From NCBI GenBank assembly GCA_003993805.1, contig RSEF01000002.1, positions 88,958,916 through 89,022,915 on the forward strand: 64,000 nt of DNA, in the 5' to 3' direction. How positions within the stretch are numbered: position 1 is the first letter of the stretch; the number at the start of each line of letters is the position of its first letter. The notes below the pieces were generated by a model. That model saw only the letters and a program-made list of their open reading frames with translations, had not been told where the DNA came from and made no database searches. The DNA comes from Himantopus leucocephalus. Lineage: Eukaryota > Chordata > Aves > Charadriiformes > Recurvirostridae. A program made the translations under genes and the position numbers. Positions 1 through 11,165 of the stretch are shown piece after piece.

Positions 1-1425
1 GATGCAGGTGATGTTGTTGGACCCCAGAGCAGCACATGCTAGAGAGAGTCCAGATAACCAGTAGCAAGTCAGTAGTGTTTACTCGTGTTGCTAATAACAC
101 ACAGTGCAAGAGCTCTCAATCCCCAGGTGTAAGAAATCAGGAAAGGAAGGCAAGAGACTGGCATGGCTGAGTTGAGACCTGCTGGTCTTGCCCTGCTGGG
201 CAAGAAGGAGATGCACAGGCAGTGGAAGTAGGGACAGGTATCCCGGGAAGAGTATAGGGATGCTGCCCAGTTGTGTAGGGATGGGATCAGGAAGGCCAAG
301 GTGGAGCTGGAGCTGAACTTGGTAACGGATGCCAAGAATAAAAAGAAGGGCTTCTCCGGGTATGTCAGCCAGAAAAGGAAGGTCAAAGAAACTGTACCCC
401 TCCGCCCCTGAAAAGCAAGACTTCAAATTGGTAATAATGGACGAGGAGAAGGCTGAGGTACTCAACAACTTTTTTTACCTCCATCTTCACTGGCAACCTC
501 TCTCCCTGCATCTCTCAAGTGGATGGACTGCAAGGCAGGGACTGGGGGAGCAAAGTACCTCCTCACTGTAAAAGACGATCAGGTTCGTGACCACCTGAGG
601 AACCTGAACATACAGAAGTCTATGGGACCTGATGGGGTGCATCCCAGAATCCTGAGGGAATTGGCTGATGTAGTTGCCAAGCCACACTCCATGCTATTTG
701 AAAAGTCGTGGCAGTCAGGTGAAGTCCCCAGTGACTGGGAAAAGGGAAACATTGCACCCATTTTAAAAAGGCTTAGAAAGGAGGACCTTGGAAAATACTG
801 ACCTGTGAGCCTCACCTCTGTGCCTAGAATATCATGGAACAGATCCACCTCGAAGCTGTGCTAAGGCACATGGAGGACAGAGAAGTGATTTGAGACCGTC
901 AGCATGGCTTCACTGAGGGCAAGTCCTGCCTGATCAACCTCGTGGCCTTCTATGATGGAGTGACTACATCAGTGGACAAGGGAAGAGCTATGGATATCGT
1001 CTATCTGGAGTTCTGTAAGGCCTTTGACATGGTCCCCCACAACATCCTTCCCTCTAAATTGGAGAGATATGTATTTGATAGGTGGACTGTTCAGTGGATG
1101 AGGAGTCGGCTGGATGGTCACATCCAGAGGGCTGAATGTCCAGATGGAGATCAGTGATGAGTGGTGTCCCTCAGGGGTCCATATTGGGGCCAGCACTGTT
1201 CAATCTCTTCAACAATGACATAGACAGTGGGATTGAGTGTACCCTCAGCAAATTTGCAGATGACACCAAGCTGAGAGGTGTGGTTGACATGCCTGAGGGA
1301 TGGGATGCCAGGTCCTGCACCTGTGTTGGGGCAACCCCTGGTATCAATAGAGGCTGGAGGATGAAGCAGCCCGGAAGGCCAGTCGTATCCTGGGCTGCAT
1401 CAAAAGAAGTGTGGCCAGCAGGTCA
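1..1425 (+). mobile_element. CR1 LINE fragment, decayed endonuclease-RT linker and reverse transcriptase
   Basis: Relic of the ORF2 polyprotein of a CR1 non-LTR retrotransposon, whose enzyme primes reverse transcription at a nicked genomic target. From about 130 the translation follows the linker between endonuclease and RT (KKGF near 343-354). RT blocks follow: [16 protein letters not shown] near 624-671, AFD in [10 protein letters not shown] near 1015-1044, SGVPQGS at 1160-1180 and the catalytic FADD box (YADD equivalent) at 1253-1264. The frame is broken: TGA codons at 799-801 and about 889-891, a shift near 825, a small deletion plus shift near 1130, and two larger internal deletions after 1285 that bring distant thumb-region segments together. 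The copy is non-functional. It begins at or before the window edge and stops at the sequence gap, so its 3' end is unseen. CR1 identity is firm; the subfamily is not assigned. Confidence 0.93.
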
Positions 1426-1525
1426 NNNNNNNNNNNNNNNNNNNNNNNNNNNNNNNNNNNNNNNNNNNNNNNNNNNNNNNNNNNNNNNNNNNNNNNNNNN
1501 NNNNNNNNNNNNNNNNNNNNNNNNN
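1426..1525. other. Assembly gap, 100 N
   Basis: Exactly 100 Ns, the usual placeholder for a gap of unknown size. It interrupts the CR1 copy inside the RT thumb region. The sequence resuming at 1526 is not clearly CR1, so the 3' half of the element is probably missing here. Confidence 0.99.
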
Positions 1526-2137
1526 GGTGATACTTCTAGAAAGTTGGGGGGAAATTAGTAACAGTGGGAATGGATTTGACTGGAATAGTTTTTCTTGAGA
1601 TGTAACACGCACTTAGAGATTACGTAAAATTGAGGGGCTATAACTCTGTGACAGTAGGAGACTGGCTATATTTTTAAGCGTGAGGAAAAAGCAGAGCACT
1701 AGACTTGCTGACCCGAAATGCTTCTGAGGATAGTTTGAAGAGTCAGTGTCACCTCTATAATCAGTTTTCCCATTTCATTTATATAATTCAGTTACTTACA
1801 TGCATGTATTTGAGTCATATAAACATTTTTTTCCCCTTCAAGTGTCAGCTTCTCAAGAATTAACACCATACACAGTTTTCAATTCTGTTTTGTAAGAAAT
1901 GTATACCGGATGCTTGTATGTATTCCTGAGCCCTCCTCTTTCAGTACTCTGTCCCAAAGCTTACCATTTGCCCAGGTGTAGCCCAGCTTTCCTTTCACAT
2001 CTCAAAACTTTCTTCAGCAGCTCCTTTTCTTTTTCTAATGAAAAATGTAGTCAGAAACACTAGATAGTTCCCAGATGGTGTTTTTTTTTTTCCCAACAGA
2101 AACATAAACCCCATAGCTGCTGAAGCTCTAGAAAGAG
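1526..2137. other. Noncoding, no recognisable feature
   Basis: AT-rich unique-looking sequence between the gap and the first single-N duplication. No repeat family or credible coding frame was recognised. There is a short T tract near 2081-2090. Confidence 0.6.
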
Positions 2138-2223
2138 CGCATCAAGAACTCATATTTGCAGTGCTGCTTCAGAGAAACCGNCGCATCAAGAACTCATATT
2201 TGCAGTGCTGCTTCAGAGAAACC
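2138..2223. repeat. 42-bp direct duplication flanking a single N (likely assembly overlap)
   Basis: The 42 bases at 2138-2179 recur without mismatch at 2182-2223. The two copies are separated by one G and a single N at 2181. A perfect direct repeat meeting at a one-base gap is the pattern left when two overlapping contig ends are joined without being merged, so one copy is probably artificial. Confidence 0.85.
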
Positions 2224-5200
2224 AAGATAAATTTGAAGAGTGCAACGTCGGTGGCCAGGGCTTCCTATCATCCTCAGCCTGGATACAGCTGGATCAGCTA
2301 CTTGTTTTACATTTCTATAGGCAGTAGCCCTCCCCCCCCCTCTTTCAGTGCTAAGCAGCAGTTTGGACCTTTTATGAGAAATGTAAGCCAAATGTTCAGC
2401 TGAACTGAAAAAGCATCTGGGAGAGTCTGTGGTGGCAGAGTAGACCTCCCATCTTCTTTCCCTCTGTCCCGGTGGAGCCTGAGCAGCCGTTTGCCTTCAT
2501 GTTGTGCTGAAACACACAAGCCGGAGTTGCAGAATGCTACCAGGGAGCTCTTCCATGGCAAACGGGAAGATCAGCTGAGTGGGAATCTGTGCAACAGGCA
2601 GGGAGAGAACATGCAAAGCAAAGACAAGAGGGAAGCAGGAGAAACAAAAATTAAGTAATGTGTCAAATAATTCTTTTGAGAAGGTGGTGATCTTGGTGGT
2701 TTCTCTGCTCTGAAAACATTTATAGCAACAAAGTGTTTTCTAGTTTATTTCAAGATACAAACTGAGCTAAACGGCCAGCTTATTCACTGTGACTCGCTTT
2801 AACCACATCTAACCAAGATTTTCCAGAGATCATTTTTGTATTCTCTCTTTAGTAACATTTTACATCGACTTATGCATTTTCAACAATGCTTCCTTGTCAT
2901 GATAAAGACGTCTGCTCCTCCTGTTTCCTAAATCAAATACCATTATTTTCTTTCTTACTTGTGTCTGTGAGTCTAATATTGAAAGCAGTTTAATTCTCCT
3001 CAGTGAGATAAATAGCCTCAAAGAAATTCATAAAAATGACCCCAAATCCTCATATTCTTGCTAAGTAGTTCTATTTTTCTTCAAAAACTTCTGCCAACAA
3101 AAGCTAAACCCCAATGCCTACACCGACTTTCCCATTTCTTAAAGATAGATACCATAACTGGCTCTTTGAATAAATAGTGATTAATTGATAAGAGGTAGTG
3201 GATTGTTTGAAGCCCAGGTGTCATGGGTTAAAAAGGCTGGAAACCATTCTTTATTGCATTATACTCTAAAAGGGTCTGCGTGAACTAAATTCACTGTAGA
3301 TATTAAAGTGCCTTGGCTGCAAAAAAATCTTAACAGCTGTGTTTAGATAGAGTTAAAATAATACTGCCCATCTGTGTTGTACTTCAAAGTAATTTGACCA
3401 GCTAGTAAAACTGGAAGTACATTATTAGAAACATATCAGTAATACTGCACAGCTTATCCAGAAATACCAAGGAAGATTTGTTTGATATGACACTGCATTA
3501 GCTTTTCTTCATAAAACCAAAAAAACAATCCCCTTCATTCCTTCAGTCTCCTTTTTAGAAGAAAATATGTCAGTCCTGTGGTTGGATGTAGATACCTCTT
3601 GCCTCCTTTTTTTGTTTGTTTTCCTTTTACTTCTTGGTAAACGAGGATACACGTGAAGATATTTAGCCCCACCAAATGCTTCATAACCTGCCCTGTACTG
3701 AAAAGTGTAGACTGGTTTAAAACAGGATTCTTATATAGTACAGTTCCTGTACAGTCCTGTTGAAGCTCTTTGGGTTGTGTATCAGAATCCACTCCGTCCT
3801 TCTCAGCTGCTCTGTTCTGAGAGAGCAAAGCTACTGTGCTTTTGTCAATCTTTGTGCAAATGGTTGAATCACTAGTTGAGACTTATGAAAGATAAGTTTA
3901 AGTCTGAAAATGTGTGGGTAATAAGTACATACGCATGCAACTTCTGTATGTGGTGGTTTTTGTTTGTTTTGTTTTGGTGGCTCTTGGGTTTTGGTAGGTT
4001 TTTTTTTTTCCATTTGCCTCCATCAGTTTTGCATTGTGGTTAGTTCATTCATCTGCAGAATTAGAAAGTGAGTCATTATATTTTTGGGACGTGCAGTTTT
4101 CACATCATGGCACGTAAGGTCTAATGAAATTGAAAAGTACAAATTAAGATCCATTAAAGAAAGATTTATATATGTTTTCTTTGTGGCAGCCTTGCAGATT
4201 AAGGAGAGCTTGCTGTGTTTCTGTTTGTTATTGGAGTTCATTAGGCAGCTTAGTTGCTAAAAAAGCTAATGTACCCTTAAGTAAGGGTGGCAAACAAAAA
4301 GACTTCAAAAGCCGAAGCAAAGAGAAAGGTAGTTCGCAAAAGATTATTTGCTTTTCAAGGCACTGCAGAAAAGTGCTTATACAAATGAAAGGTATTGAAC
4401 GTCCTCCTAACGTGAAGATTTTCCAGGTTGTGTCACTGTGGCTGTAACCAATGCACAACCATCGGTAAATAGATACGTAGCGAGCATTTTAAACAACAGT
4501 TATGGACTGTGTATATTCATAACAATGCATGTAACTATGGAAGGCAAAGAAAATAGTGCTTCTATTTCATTGACTAAGGCAGAAAGTAAATTCAACTAGT
4601 GTCACAGTGCATGAGAATAATGAGTCAGCATTGATCAGCTTTTCTTATTATATGAGGGTTTTTTTTAAATTAGCCACCTCCATTTAAACTAGAAATTGAA
4701 AAAATCTGCTCAATTAGTGTTATTAAAACTTAAAATCAAGCCTCAGGACTAAGAACTAGAAACATACTACCACATAGGTCATCAGAGGGAAGACACTGCT
4801 TGAAGCATACTTGCTGAAAGCCTACAAATTTTTCTTTAAGAATTGCCTAGAATTTCACAAAAGCGGTAACAACACATAGTGAAATTCGAGAGTTTAAATG
4901 CAGTTCTGTCTGCTGTGGCTGGTGAATCACAGCCAATCATACTCTTATTTTTAGCTTAGACGCAGTTGCTGTTCTTACAACTGTTGTAACTTACTGTGCT
5001 CCAATCACAGTAGCAATGCTGTTTTATGTAACCAGATAAGAAAGTATCACTTTATGATCTCAAAGATGTGCCCTTATCAGGTTGTCCCTTTTGTCTTAGG
5101 AATTTTTTTCTTTCTGCAAAAGCTTTCTGCTTTTTTTTTCCCCCCCTTGATTTGTCACTTCCAGATTATCTCTTTTCAAAGAGATATTCTGTAACAGAAT

Positions 5201-8200
5201 AAATCCCATTTCTGCTGATCTGCTAGGAAATAGCAAGATCAATTTAAATTGGGCTGAAATGCAGAAAGCTTAGAGAAAAGATATTATAAAAAAAATACAA
5301 AAGTCACAAACCTCAGAAATGCTGTTTCCCTCTGTGCTCCCCCTCACCCCCCGCCAAATTGTAACAATTCTGTTTCTCTCCTCAGTAGGAATCTTCCCTG
5401 TAACAGAATCAGAAAAACATAACATTTATGTTGCTCTTTTTTCCTCAAAGCTGAAAAGAACTATTCTATTCTCTCTTTGACATTTAAGAGCAAAGATGTT
5501 TGTTCTGTGGTTTGGATTCATGTTAACTTAGAATTCTGGAACAGGCTCACAGGATAGCGAGCTCTTGATCCAGGGTCCAGTTTTAGGATCTTGCAGGTAT
5601 CAGGGCAACAGTAGCAGATTATTTTCCGGCCCTCCTCCATTTCTTCTGGTTTGTACTTCAAAATAATTTACGCTCCATTCTTATATCCTTTGTATGATAG
5701 TAGCAAGCGCAGTATGGGATTGGGAGATTGCAGTGCCCTGCCTATGCTATTGGTTCTGTGTGTCTTACCCTCAGGTGTTTCCAAGGAATGCTTAAGTTGA
5801 CAGGACTGCAGGGAAAGTTTTTCCAGTATTATTAGGTTGTTCCTAAGTATACTGATAGTTTTTTGTAATCTGTTTATGGTGAAACATACCCTCTGTGTCC
5901 CTGAGCTTCTCTTCTGTATTTGGTGAATTCACCCAAGGAACCTGATAAATTTTAATGAGGTTGTTGCTTTTAACGAACATTCAGCAGCATGAGTAAGGAT
6001 TGCATTTTTAGGACTTTAAATTTGTGCTGTTTCTATCAGTAAAGATACACTTTAGCCTGCTTCCTCCCGACACAATATTAGTCATTTGAAAAAGCAAATG
6101 ATGTAAAACTCTGGAGATTATTAGCAGGAAAGATGTCCTGAGCAGAAATTAAAAAGAAAAAAACCCCAGAACAATCCAACATTTCCACTAGCACTAATTA
6201 CTAGTAAAATATTGTTGCTGGTAAAGCCTAATTCGAAATTCTGAGTACAGTAGAATTGTCTTGTTGTTTTAGGGAAAAAGAGACAAAGTACATCTATAAA
6301 ATTCACCGGCAAATGTTTTCCCTTGTTGGCTCATTGATTCACAATGTCTTGCTGTTCATCCTTTATGATTAGGAGTTTACGAACCGTGCAGGTCACAGCA
6401 TTATTCTCAGCTTTGGTTAATTCCTCTTTGCTGAGGGCCCTGGGTGTGCTATGTAGCAAAACACTTGGGCTTTTCAACACCGAGAGATTTCTACAGCAGC
6501 GTTGTGTGTTCATGTTATAATCTTAAGCAGAAACAAAATCGACATATCTGCTAGTGAATTCAGTTTTAATTTTTGGTGTGCTCCCATCATGACTTGAAAT
6601 TTTTGACTGCACTGTAAAAAATGCTCGGGAAAGGGGAGCTGAAGACATTGGCAGCTGTTTACATTTCTGTTGGATCTTTCCACCCAGAGAGGTGTGAGAG
6701 GGAGTTAACTTTGGACCGTGCTGCGAGCTCACTGGAAAAATGCTACTGCTAAAATCATCAGCAATAAAGAGGCCAAATTCACAAAAACTGTATTGTTAAC
6801 AGGCCATTAAAGTTGACAGGAGCCATATTTATTTCTCTTGGCTCTGCTGTTTCATGTTGTCTGCAAAATTCAAGTTAATGACACCCTGGGATGATTAAGG
6901 CTGTTGTTGCACAAAGCTAATTTGATCTTTAGCCTTTCACTTTCCAGGTCCCTTTCTCTTCCCACCCCTGCTGCCCCCAGCACACAGACCATTGCTACCA
7001 CCATGGGATGCTGTTGCCCTGTTAGTTTTGCATTTTTTTTTTTTTTTAACTTTTTTGGTGACTGGTATCTGAACTGTTCCATGGAATTAGATTTCTTTAA
7101 AAATGATCAAACAAGAAGCCAACCTTTATTCTCCATTTTTTGGGGACAGACTCTGTATTCTGTGCTGCTTATTACTGAAACCATAATAACTGTTCCTTCC
7201 TTTTCCGTGTTTTTGAATGGAAGAGATTCCTGCTAAGGAGTGGTGCAGATCTGGGTAATAGCATGCTACTTGCTCTGTTACGTGCAACAACACTCTTGTC
7301 ACAGGACACACGTGCACTGAAAGTTCATGCTGTTCTCCATCTGGGATTTATGCACTACTGGAAATGATAATTATGGATGCTACAGTATTCTAGCTCCTAA
7401 AGGCTGAAGTTAAATGCCTGTGTATCATTTAGCTTGAAATATCAGATCATGATGGTGTAGTGTTTGTACAGTGGCACTAACACAGATCCTCTCAGTTATC
7501 AGTTTGCCAAAAAGAAGAGGAAAGCTCTTCTAGCTTCATAACTTCTCTGTTTTCCCACTTGCATTGCATCATCTGGTGCAGGTCACTTCTCACATGAGGC
7601 TTCTGCCTATATACATAAAGCTCTAATTTAATAACCTTATTGAACTTATCAAGGGAATACTTTGAATTTGAAAATACAAGCCTAAGTGAAATAAATGTTT
7701 TGAAGGTAAGTGTATAGGAAAATGAGTTCCTTCACTGAGGAGAATATCAGATTTTGCTTGAAAATGTAGAGGTTTGCTAAACTTCATGGCATGTCAGGTT
7801 GTTAGAACCAGAATTTGTTTTGATCAGACAGAAAGAAAAAAAAAAAGAAACAAAACAGCTTTATGCTTGCAACCAATAACAAAGAATGGCTCTTCCCAAG
7901 GAAAAACTGTGGCATATGTTGTTCATATTGTGTCAGCATATCAAAGCAGTGAGTATGAGCAGGCTTGTTTTTTAGAACTCTATTTGACTTTAGCACTAAA
8001 GATAACTTGTTTTGTCTGGGTTTTTTTCTGTGCAAAAACCAGATTCTTATGATAAGTTGGAAACTGTCTCCCTAGACCCTCCCCCCAACAAATTTAACAA
8101 ACAATGAACTTAAATTTATCAGAAAATTAACTGAATAAATAATACCTAGCAGTAGCTGTGCAAGCATGAGGGGAAAAAAAATACAGTGGGTTTTTTTATC

Positions 8201-8765
8201 CTTTTTATCCTTTGTTCAATTTTTCAGTTTTTGAAAATTGAGATTTTGGGTTCTGGCTACACTAGGAAAAAATATTTTGAATGGGATGTGAATTCCAGAA
8301 TGAAAGGAAGAGGAATCTTTGCTCAAAAATAACTTCAATCACACTGTTTTTTCACTGTTACTCATCACATCACCAGTTACGGTCTGCTCTCAAATGACTT
8401 TTGAGGCAACATCTCTATTGCCTGAGTTTGCGCTGGTGTTTCTTACAGACTTTTGCTCCTTGACTGACAGACTGTGGCTTTCCAAGGGTTTGTTTCAACT
8501 TACGATCTCTTCATAGTTGCTGGAAGGGAAGGGGGAATGGATTATTAGCTATATTCAGCAGAGCAAATTAGAACTATTGATGAATGCTTGTGGAAGTTGT
8601 AATGGCCACTGAAGGAAGGAAACCTATTGAGAAGCTGATGGTAGCTTTCAGTGGAAATTCAAAGAAGGGAAAAGGCAAGAGATTGCCTCTTCCATCGTGA
8701 GAACCATGAATTTTGGAGTTCCTAGGCCAACATCAACACGTACTCTTGGTGAGCTAAGTAACTTG
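2224..8765. other. Long noncoding stretch, no genes seen
   Basis: About 6.5 kb of AT-rich sequence. Open frames are short (at most about 110 codons), lack similarity to proteins I know, and often owe their length to homopolymers such as the 15-T run at 7033-7047. No CR1, LTR or DNA-transposon copy was recognised. A mariner-like terminal motif near 5830 was considered and rejected. Confidence 0.6.
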
Positions 8766-9430
8766 CCATCAGAGCAACATCACTGGGTTTCTGGTTAAGC
8801 CTGCAGCAAACGCAGGTGTAAGCACACCAAGTGATGTGTTGGCAGGCAGTGCTTAGAGTAGGATGCCGCTCTGGGGAAGGTGGCCCTGAGGACAGCTGGC
8901 AGGAAAGAAGGCTTGGTTACTGGTGGCCACACAAGCAGCGTGGCAGAGCTCCTGCCTGACAGCTGAGCACGCTGGCGGTGCGGCTAGGGCCAGCTAGCTA
9001 GAGCCGAGCCTGCCCCTGCACTGGCAGGACCTTGCTGATGGTGCGCAAGCCCCTGGTGCCCAACCACCATGGGCAGAGCCAGGTGCTGCTAGTGGGCTCT
9101 CTTGGGAGACGCAGACATGGCCCATGTCGGGCCTGTTGGTGTCCTGACACACAGTATCTCTGTGGGAGGAAGGCACTTAGTGGGAACCATGTGAACTTAG
9201 GTGCACTGGGGCTTTTTGCTTCCTTGAGTAGCAGCACCATTCAGCCCCTGCTGAGACTGGGACAGAGCGGGAAAGGGATAATGCTGCCTCTCCTGGAGGT
9301 CCTCCAGCACAGCCAAATCATTCACCACTGACCAGGTGCTGCTGCCTCCACCATTGACTGGAGATGAGCTCTGACCTCCTTGCTGACAAAGTGACCAGTG
9401 GAAGCCTGCTCAGTGGAAAGCATGGGACAA
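8766..9430. other. GC-rich patch of unknown origin
   Basis: A roughly 650-bp block visibly richer in G+C than its surroundings, with about a dozen CpG dinucleotides concentrated between 8860 and 9270. Neighbouring kilobases have very few. It has short overlapping open frames on both strands (for example 9032-9331 + and 8998-9240 -), none resembling a known protein. No CR1 or LTR signature was found. It could be an old unrecognised repeat, a noncoding exon or a weak CpG-island remnant; the sequence does not decide. Confidence 0.5.
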
Positions 9431-10469
9431 TCCCCTTTTTTCTCCCTATGCTTAATCCTGTCACCAAAAGTGACTGCCAAGCTCCTGTTCTGCAGTTAGA
9501 TGTAATTGTGTTTGTCAAGTATGGATTTTGGTGCAGTAAAAATAAGTTGGTGTCTTAAGCTTTTCTTTGTTTTCTTTTGCTCTACTGGTCTGTGGGGCAC
9601 TAGTCACACTGCTAATTAGAAAATTTTATCCAAGAGTATCTTCAAGCCAGAACAGAGGGTCTGTTGGCAAGTCCAGCTGAGGCTGCATCTGGCCCAGGCT
9701 CCTCTCCTGCCATGAAACAATTTAAATGGTTTCCTATGAGTCATTACCCGAGGTGAATCAATATGTACTTCTAAGACTGTTAAAATTAATGAAGATTGGT
9801 CTCCAATGGATTTGTATCTTATGATTACATTATCTGATGTCTACTGAAGGACAAACTCCAAATGAAACTTCTTGTGCAATTGAAGCACTGAAAAATTCTT
9901 TCTGTGCAGGTTTTCTGTTAAGGATGACTGCATGTTATAGCTTTTCCTTTAGTGGAGGTACTGACTGGGGTCTCTTTTCTTTCCAGTTTCCTATTTCCAT
10001 GAAACGTAAGGATATAATGACCTTGGAGACTTTTATCCTTTTGTTTAATGTGTTTAAAATTGGCTAGTACATTCAAAGATAACTGGGGAATGGAATGGCA
10101 AATTATCACATGCAGACAGTGTAATTGCATGAGGCTTGCTTCTTCAAGAAGCCAGGTTAAAAAGAGGTGGGAGAGGTTTCCTACAGAAAGATTGCCTATA
10201 AGCTCAAATAAATAATCATACTTTAACTCTGCACAGCCCAAGACTTTGTTTGCAGAGCAGATTTGGAAAGGCAGGGGCTCATTCCCAAATCTTTATGCAC
10301 TCAGTTGGGACACTCGGAACGTAATATTTAATGTACTTGTAACTGTCAGTTGCAACTCAGGAAAGAGTGCTCGGACTTGTCATGACTGTGTTGACAGTCC
10401 TCTGGAATCCATTAGCTCAGTTTGCAGCAGAAGCCAAAAAAAGTTTAAAAAAAAAGTAAAAAAATCTTG
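9431..10469. other. Noncoding, no recognisable feature
   Basis: Unique-looking AT-rich sequence leading up to an old CR1 copy. Short open frames only. An A-rich tract at about 10438-10464 lies just before the CR1 similarity begins. Confidence 0.55.
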
Positions 10470-11165
10470 GCCATCATCAGGAAGGGTTTTAAAGACAAAA
10501 TGGAGTGCATTATTTTTCTGTTATGTAAAATCTTCATGGACTCACATCTTGAGTACTGTGTGCAGCTTTGGCCTCCTGACCTGAAGGAGGTTGTAGTACC
10601 ATTGCAGAAGGAATAGAGGGAAGGGCAACTAAGATGATAAAGCAGACAAAGCAGACTTTGAGGAGGGACTTAAAAGATCCGGGTTTTTTTAGTTTGGAGA
10701 AAAGGTTGAGGGGTGAAGTGATTGAAGATTGCAAAATCACGAAGGGAACAGATAAAGGTTGTTGGAACTCTTGTTCATCAATTCCAAAATGCAAGAATTG
10801 AGGGGCACTAGATGAAAACGGTAGTAGATAATTTCAAGCACTCAAAAGAAAGTATTTTGTACTGCAGATTGTGAATTTCTGGCATTTACTACTACAGGAA
10901 ACTGTGGAGACGGATAGTATTAGCTAGTTCAAGAGAGCTGTATGAATTTATGAACAACAGCTCCATAGGTGGATAGTAAAAGCACAGCGGAAGTTAGTGC
11001 TGTCCATCATTCCTAATTTACAAAGTCTGGATGCTGGAGAAGTGAATAGACTGTAGAAAGTGGGCCTGTGTTATTCCTGAGAAGCACCTCTTACTGCTCT
11101 GTTGCAGAGACAACCCTGGGCTCGACAAACCATTGGCCAGAACTGCTGGGACATTACTTAAGCCC
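10470..11165 (+). mobile_element. Old, diverged CR1 LINE, RT thumb region to 3' end
   Basis: The plus-strand translation near 10530-10580 reads HLEYCVQLWP-like (seen here as THILSTVCSFGL in another frame and HLEYCVQLWPPDLKE in the correct one), the hallmark of the CR1 RT C-terminal region. It is followed by an RR..KM-like stretch near 10630 and a SLEKRLRG motif near 10695. The segment near 10870-11160 follows the 3' consensus of the ancient CR1 type common in turtles and crocodilians: a stretch equivalent to LDKFM near 10940, GGATAG-like sequence near 10970 and CATTGGCCA near 11130. Several stops and shifts make it non-functional. Its higher divergence than the copy at the window start suggests greater age. 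Boundaries are good to a few tens of bases. Confidence 0.82.

Noticed and set aside
5828..5860. TTAGGTTGTTCCTAAGTA-like sequence resembling a mariner terminal repeat
   Set aside because: No matching inverted terminus or transposase remnant was found nearby; too short to support a call.
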